DNA of 64,000 nucleotides, taken from positions 27,864 to 91,863 of the forward strand of contig NZ_JAWDXO010000008.1 of assembly GCF_032477075.1 (NCBI RefSeq). The letters run 5' to 3'. The notes beneath the pieces are model-generated. The model worked only from the letters and a program-made list of their open reading frames with translations, was not told the origin of the DNA and searched no databases. Source of the stretch: Fusobacterium sp. (lineage in GTDB: Bacteria; Fusobacteriota; Fusobacteriia; Fusobacteriales; Fusobacteriaceae). This document shows, one piece after another, positions 59,782-64,000 of this stretch. Each line of letters begins with the position of its first letter. The stretch's first letter is position 1. Both the position numbers and the translations under genes were made by a program.

Positions 59782-60708
59782 CTATTTTAAAAGCTTTATT
59801 CTGTTCAAAGGCCAGAATCTTATAAAGGCTTCTCCTTTTATTCTGTCTTCACTTACAAATCCCCACATTCTTGAATCATAACTTCCATTAGTATTATCTC
59901 CAAGAGCAAGGTAATAATCTTTTTCAGATATTAAAGCTACATTTTCACCTTTAAGTATTCTGTTTACATATTTAGATTCATGTATAAGGTCCAGAAGCAT
60001 TCCTGTTTTTTCACCATTTACTCTAAATTCAAGATCTGGCAATATTTCTCCCACTGCCCCTGGATTATCTACAAGATATTTCTGTACTTCCCCAACATTA
60101 ATCATATTTTCTCTAAATAATTTCCCATAATCTTTTCCAGGAATTATTTCTATAGTATCCCCTTTTTTAGGGACTATCCATTTTTCATTTCCTATTTCTC
60201 CAATATTAGTATATTCTCTTGTAGTTATTTCTTTATCATTCACATAAAGATGATTATTTTTTATATTTACAGTTTCTCCTGGAAGCCCCATTACTCTCTT
60301 TGTATAAAGAACTTTATTTTGAATAGGTTCTCTAAAAACTATAATTTCTTCTCTTTGAGGTTTTCTGAATTTATAAATAAGCATGTTTCCAAAAAGTCTA
60401 TCCTTCGGCATTATAGTTGGTATCATTGAACCTGTAGGCACAAGAAAATTTCCAAGATAAAATTTTTGTATTATAAGTACTAAGATAAGGGCTGTCCCTA
60501 TTGTTTCTACCAAGTTTATAGTTGTTCTTATACCCTTGCTTAAAACTTTTCCTTTTATATTAAGTACCATGATTACCTTGTCAGCAAATTTGTCCCTATA
60601 TATTTTTATAGTATCTGTTAAAGCTTTTTCTTTAACAAATATATATACAAATATTGCTGTAAGGATTACATAGAATATACTGTTCAGTATTACTTTGCTC
60701 TTTTCCAT
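59782..60708 (-). CDS. lepB: Signal peptidase I
   Basis: 308 residues. The catalytic serine is Ser94 in VPTGSMIPTI and the general-base lysine is Lys137 in YTKRVMGLPGE. Box E GDNTNGSYDSRMWG is present. Two N-terminal hydrophobic spans anchor the enzyme (about 5-25 and 72-85). It removes signal peptides from exported proteins on the outer face of the inner membrane. It is longer than the B. subtilis type; extra segments lie between the catalytic boxes. Confidence 0.96.
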   Translation of the reverse strand: MEKSKVILNSIFYVILTAIFVYIFVKEKALTDTIKIYRDKFADKVIMVLNIKGKVLSKGIRTTINLVETIGTALILVLIIQKFYLGNFLVPTGSMIPTIMPKDRLFGNMLIYKFRKPQREEIIVFREPIQNKVLYTKRVMGLPGETVNIKNNHLYVNDKEITTREYTNIGEIGNEKWIVPKKGDTIEIIPGKDYGKLFRENMINVGEVQKYLVDNPGAVGEILPDLEFRVNGEKTGMLLDLIHESKYVNRILKGENVALISEKDYYLALGDNTNGSYDSRMWGFVSEDRIKGEAFIRFWPLNRIKLLK

Positions 60709-60793
60709 CTACAATCACTCCAATTTTGATTTTTCCCCAATACAATCATTTTATCACAAATTTTAAAAAAAAAATACCCAAATAACGAAAAAA

Positions 60794-60814
60794 GCCAAGG
60801 ATAAAATCCTTGAC
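60794..60814 (-). terminator. Terminator of rplS
   Basis: CAAGGAT (60796-60802) / ATCCTTG (60806-60812) with flanking GC and a T-run on the minus strand, 9 bases behind rplS. Confidence 0.85.
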
Positions 60815-60822
60815 TTCCATTA

Positions 60823-61173
60823 TTATTTTCTGATTTCTTTGATTCTAGCTTTTTTACCAGAAAGCCCTCTAAGGTAATAAAGTTTAGATCTTCTAACTCT
60901 ACCAATTTTTAATACTTCAATCTTGTCAATCATTGGAGAGTTCATTGGAATTATTCTTTCTATTCCTATTCCAGCAGTTACTTTTCTAACTGTGAAAGTT
61001 TTTGCAATTCCTCCACCATTTACTCTGATAACCACACCTTCAAATAACTGAACTCTTTCTTTGTTTCCTTCTTTTACTTTGTAGTATACTGCAATAGTAT
61101 CTCCAGCTTTAAATGAAGGGATGTCAGTTCTTAAGTAGTTTTGTTCTACTAATTGAATCAATTTTTCTTTCAT
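60823..61173 (-). CDS. rplS: 50S ribosomal protein L19
   Basis: 116 residues with the family sequence QNYLRTDIPSFKAGDTIAVYYKVKEGNKERVQLFEGVVIRV and, near the end, RVRRSKLYYLRGLSGKKARIKEIR. L19 lies at the 30S-50S interface. It has an AAGGAGG site and its own terminator. The partners rpsP-rimM-trmD that usually precede it are not visible in the window. Confidence 0.98.
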   Translation of the reverse strand: MKEKLIQLVEQNYLRTDIPSFKAGDTIAVYYKVKEGNKERVQLFEGVVIRVNGGGIAKTFTVRKVTAGIGIERIIPMNSPMIDKIEVLKIGRVRRSKLYYLRGLSGKKARIKEIRK

Positions 61174-61410
61174 TATTTCTCCTCCTTGAGATATTCATTT
61201 AATTATTTTTATTAAAGCGGAATATCCATTTTAACTTAGATAGTTTATCATATTAACAGAATAATGTCAATTCAAATTCTGTTTTTTTAAAAATATATTA
61301 ATAATTATTTCATAAAAAATTTATGTTTATTAAAAATATTTTTAACAACACAGAACAATTCTTTAAACTTAAAAAGTAAATCATATATGTATTCTTTTTT
61401 ATTTTTTTTG

Positions 61411-61439
61411 TAGTTTTAGAATTTTTTTTATGTTAAAAT
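61411..61439 (+). promoter_or_regulatory. Possible promoter of the unknown three-gene cluster
   Basis: TAAAAT (61434-61439) with a TG extension two bases upstream is a plausible -10; the -35 (TAGTTT) is poor. The 304-base gap 61174-61477 is otherwise A/T-rich and shows nothing else recognisable. Confidence 0.35.
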
Positions 61440-61477
61440 TACTACTATCTAACAATTATAAAACATGGAGGTGTAGT

Positions 61478-61927
61478 ATGAAAGAATTTAAAAGTAATCC
61501 TTTGGTTATTTTAAAGAATATTTTCTTTGCTGTTTGTGGTGGATTTGTATTAGCAATAATAGCAAATTTCTTCCTTTCACCAACTATTTCTAAAGTACTT
61601 GGAGTTGTAGCTTTTCTTGGGGGAACATATTTTGCAGTAGTTCTTGATAATATAAGAGTTGTTATAAATGGTGATAACCTTATTTTTTATCGTGGAAAAA
61701 AAGAAACTCATAGATTTATAATCAGTGAATGTTCCTTTCATTCCCTTATTCGTTCTAGCAGTGGAGACAGTTCATGTGATCTCACTATAAAGACTCATGA
61801 AAATGACTATGGTACAACAATTGACTGCAGCATGCTGGGAAGTGGACGTTATCTGCAACTATTAGATGCTCTTGGATTTAATGATCAAGAGCCTGTGAAT
61901 ATATCAACAACAAAGAAAAACAAATAA
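61478..61927 (+). CDS. Unknown membrane protein with a PH-like domain
   Basis: 149 residues. Two spans (about 10-30 and 36-55) are followed by a beta-rich soluble part (VVINGDNLIFYRGKKETHRFIISECSFHSLIRSSSGDSSCDLTIKTHENDYGTTIDCSML), suggestive of a bacterial PH-type fold. I set the start at ATG 61478, 7 bases after GGAGGTG. A longer frame begins at 61430. I know no named family. It is the first of three plus-strand genes of unknown function in a row. Confidence 0.6.
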   Translation: MKEFKSNPLVILKNIFFAVCGGFVLAIIANFFLSPTISKVLGVVAFLGGTYFAVVLDNIRVVINGDNLIFYRGKKETHRFIISECSFHSLIRSSSGDSSCDLTIKTHENDYGTTIDCSMLGSGRYLQLLDALGFNDQEPVNISTTKKNK

Positions 61928-61983
61928 AAAAAATTGTTATTTGTTAATATTACTTTACTAATAAATTTATAGGGGTGGTTTTT

Positions 61984-62451
61984 ATGGAAAGTAGTTTCAG
62001 TATATTTTGGAATGGTCCTGGAAGATATATAGCTATAATATGTATTGCTTATATTTTAATTGGTCTTCCATTGACAATGTTATACTTGAAAAGAAATAAA
62101 ATGAAGGCAAAATCTCATTTAGAAAAAAATCCAGATTCAGCTAAAATGATGATAAATACTCGTCTTGCATTTGGAAGTCTTTCAGATGCTTTAATAATTA
62201 TATATATTAATAATGAAGCTCCTGTTCATTTTTATGAAAAAAGGAAATTAGGATACTTTCTTCAGCCAGGAAAAAATATTATTGAAGCTGAAGCTTCATG
62301 GACAAGAAAAGGACTAATGAAAACTACTACAACTACTACTGGTCCAATAAAAATAGAAGTTGAGGCAGAAGCAAAAAAAACTTATATATTAAAATATAAT
62401 ATAGAGGAAAATAATTTTATTTTTGAAGAATTTATAAAAGAAGAAGAATAA
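61984..62451 (+). CDS. Unknown membrane-anchored protein
   Basis: 155 residues with one N-terminal span (about 13-36) and a soluble domain with strand-rich pattern (RLAFGSLSDALIIIYINNEAPVHFYEKRKLGYFLQPGKNIIEAEASW...IKIEVEAEAKKTYILKYNIEENNFIFEEF). Start at ATG 61984, behind GGGGTGG; the GTG at 61975 is within that site. A domain of this type recalls DUF2846-like lipoproteins that bind sugars or metals, but I cannot support a name. Confidence 0.55.
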   Translation: MESSFSIFWNGPGRYIAIICIAYILIGLPLTMLYLKRNKMKAKSHLEKNPDSAKMMINTRLAFGSLSDALIIIYINNEAPVHFYEKRKLGYFLQPGKNIIEAEASWTRKGLMKTTTTTTGPIKIEVEAEAKKTYILKYNIEENNFIFEEFIKEEE

Positions 62452-62469
62452 AAAAAATTGGTGAGGCAT

Positions 62470-63168
62470 ATGTTTATATATGATGAAAGAAAAATAAATA
62501 ATTATAAAGTATTATGTTTTTTAGTAATCTTAACTATTGGAATAATCTTTATCACTTTGTTTTTATTTCCATTGCATTCAGGTAAAATAGGATTGATTTG
62601 GAATAAAATAATTCTGCCATGTGAGTTAGCATTATTTCCTGTAATATTTATTTGTTTTAAATTATATAATTTTTTACAACAGGAAAAAGAAAAAAATGGA
62701 AAAATATCTTTCAATCAAAAAATCATAACTCTGCTTGGTTTTATATGCTGCATTCCTTGGTGTACAATGATTCTTGCTCAGAAAGAAGATCCTATATATG
62801 CTATACAAGATTTTGTGAGTGGTCCTGTTACAGAAATTCTTTCATTTAGCTCAATACATTACCAAGAGAATTATAATCATTTAGTATGTACTCAACCATA
62901 TTTTTATTTATGGCTTTTAAAAACTGATTCTTCTGCAAATCTTATCATGCTGAAATTAGAAAAAAGAAAATCTATTATGATTGAACAACTATGTAATAAT
63001 TTAGTTATAGATAATATTGCATGGAATACTGAAAAAATAATGAGCTCTTATAATGATGGAGAATCTGTATCTATTCATGCCACTAAACTGGATATTAAAA
63101 ATATTCCTGATTTTAAAGTAACATATTATCCTAAAAGCATGATATTGGTATCTATAAATTATGATTAA
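62470..63168 (+). CDS. Unknown membrane protein
   Basis: 232 residues: three spans (about 15-36, 44-62 and 80-97) and then a C-terminal soluble half of about 130 residues (REKEDPIYAIQDFVSGPVTEILSFSSIHYQ...) without recognised motif. Start at ATG 62470, 5 bases behind GTGAGG; a TTG frame starts at 62458. The PVTEILSFSSIHYQ segment and following YLWLLKTDSS suggest a beta-rich domain. Third gene of the cluster, followed by a strong terminator. Confidence 0.6.
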   Translation: MFIYDERKINNYKVLCFLVILTIGIIFITLFLFPLHSGKIGLIWNKIILPCELALFPVIFICFKLYNFLQQEKEKNGKISFNQKIITLLGFICCIPWCTMILAQKEDPIYAIQDFVSGPVTEILSFSSIHYQENYNHLVCTQPYFYLWLLKTDSSANLIMLKLEKRKSIMIEQLCNNLVIDNIAWNTEKIMSSYNDGESVSIHATKLDIKNIPDFKVTYYPKSMILVSINYD

Positions 63169-63171
63169 ATA

Positions 63172-63213
63172 AAAAGCTGACTAAAAATAAAATTATATTA
63201 TTAGTCAGCTTTT
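63172..63213. terminator. Bidirectional terminator of the unknown cluster
   Basis: AAAAGCTGACTAA (63172-63184) / TTAGTCAGCTTTT (63201-63213), a 13-bp perfect stem followed by Ts on the plus strand and As upstream, so it serves the nitroreductase too. Confidence 0.92.
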
Positions 63214-63218
63214 TTTAT

Positions 63219-63779
63219 TTATTTTTTATTAAATACTACAGGTGCTTTTCTTACAGGAGGTTTTGGTTTTATTTTCATATATCCTAATGTAAGAGGGCAA
63301 ATTACTTGAAAATTTTCTGGTACTCTATATTTTTCTTTAAATTCTTTTGTGTTGAGCATATATTCCCCAAACCCTATCCAACAACTTCCTATTCCCATTT
63401 CATAAGCCCCAAGCATTATATTTCCTGCTACAAGGGAGCAATCATAAACATTCCAATGAGAATCAGTGTTTCCATATATTATTACCAAAGTTCCAGTATC
63501 ATAAAAAACATTATAGTTTGGATTTTCAACCCAATTTTTATATTTTTTCAAATATGGGAATGTATCAAAATTTTCAATAAGATGCTTTTTTATCTCATTT
63601 GATAATCTTTTTATTTCTTCTTTATCCTGTATAACAACAAAACCCCAAGGTTCCATAGCAGAACCTGTGGCTGCTTTTGTTCCTAACTCTAAAAGCTCAT
63701 TTATTATTTTTTCATCTATTTGTTTATCTTTGTATGAACGGATACTTCTTCTTTCATTAATACAAGAGATTATACTCAT
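63219..63779 (-). CDS. Nitroreductase family protein (FMN-dependent)
   Basis: 186 residues of the NfnB/FMN reductase fold: ERRSIRSYKDKQID (FMN phosphate-binding Arg residues), KAATGSAMEPWGFVVIQDKEEI, and AGNIMLGAYEMGIGSCWIG. Enzymes of this family reduce nitro groups, quinones or enones with NAD(P)H through a dimer-bound FMN. Substrate not readable. Starts with AGGAGG 7 bases upstream. Confidence 0.9.
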   Translation of the reverse strand: MSIISCINERRSIRSYKDKQIDEKIINELLELGTKAATGSAMEPWGFVVIQDKEEIKRLSNEIKKHLIENFDTFPYLKKYKNWVENPNYNVFYDTGTLVIIYGNTDSHWNVYDCSLVAGNIMLGAYEMGIGSCWIGFGEYMLNTKEFKEKYRVPENFQVICPLTLGYMKIKPKPPVRKAPVVFNKK

Positions 63780-63907
63780 TATTAATCCTCCTCTATAATA
63801 TTTTTTATATTATATCACATGAGAAATTGGTAATTTACTATACTTCTATTGTATGAAGTCTTTAAATTATATTTTTACTATAATAAAATTTTCCAAAAAA
63901 TAAAAAA

Positions 63908-63984
63908 TGGCGCTTCCTAATGGACTTGAACCATTGACACTGCGGTTAACAGCCGCATGCTCTACCGACTGAGCTAAGGAAGCA
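63908..63984 (-). tRNA. tRNA-Asn (anticodon GTT)
   Basis: 77 bases with encoded CCA. The acceptor stem TGCTTCC / GGAAGCG has a U-G first pair. The D arm is GCTCAG...GAGC, the anticodon stem GCGGC/GCCGC type carries loop CTGTTAA with GTT, and the T arm is GGTTCAAGTCC. Confidence 0.96.
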
Positions 63985-64000
63985 CTCATTTGAGCTTGGC

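Noticed and set aside
60690..60905. 71-codon frame overlapping rplS and the lepB start
   Set aside because: It overlaps the L19 gene in another frame and contains the rplS terminator; no ribosome site.

Overview
The window is a stretch of low-GC bacterial chromosome. The base composition is A/T-rich, ribosome binding sites are strong AGGAGG types, and several genes closely resemble fusobacterial ones: a Na+-type F-ATPase with a two-carboxylate c subunit, a type V autotransporter, YkoEDC/YkoF thiamine uptake and a DUF554 protein. I infer a Fusobacterium, possibly of the large-genome F. varium / F. ulcerans / F. mortiferum group; no 16S gene is present to prove it. Most genes lie on the minus strand. 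I saw no insertion sequence, prophage or CRISPR array.

Layout on the minus strand, in order of coordinates. 1-6.9 kb is a protein-quality block: hrcA-grpE-dnaK behind a perfect CIRCE operator, then ogt and an aldose-epimerase-like gene, then dnaJ with its own promoter, yajC, and the start of a secreted protein. 7-14 kb is mixed: a small membrane protein, a CtlX-type arginine/citrulline-handling hydrolase, a secreted VWA protein, glutathione peroxidase, a repeat lipoprotein, an Asp/Glu racemase-family protein and a radical-SAM protein. 14-18.7 kb is a five-gene family-5 (Opp/Nik type) ABC importer. 19-22.3 kb (plus strand) is a three-gene operon of amino-acid-binding lipoprotein, HcxA-like 2-oxoacid reductase and methionine-type aminotransferase, preceded by a structured leader that ends in an intrinsic terminator.

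22.3-33 kb holds a methyltransferase, a Fic toxin with a 52-residue VbhA-like antitoxin, DUF554, a MerR regulator, and the TPP-riboswitch-controlled ykoF-E-D-C thiamine-precursor transporter. It continues with CGGC, VOC, acetamidase, CutC and MscS genes. 33.3-38.3 kb is the most unusual part: a small helix-turn-helix gene, a 1314-residue autotransporter, and two overlapping divergent HU-like genes apparently in one operon with it.

38.4-45 kb has a decayed DeoR regulator, an NhaC-family antiporter next to a LytS-type kinase and a SARP-like response regulator, and a YhcH-FUSC pair. 45-47.6 kb has a 19-repeat TPR protein and an acetyltransferase. 48-55.2 kb is the complete atp operon (two small membrane accessory genes, then atpB-E-F-H-A-G-D-C). 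55.2-61.2 kb is a housekeeping run (methyltransferase, glmM, Gx transporter, purB, rimI-like, lepB, rplS). 61.4-64 kb has three small unknown plus-strand genes, a nitroreductase and tRNA-Asn.

The best candidates for undescribed biology are the HTH-autotransporter-HU-HU cassette, the leader RNA upstream of the amino-acid operon, a family of nested palindromic 3'-end elements, and the Cys-rich insertion in GrpE.
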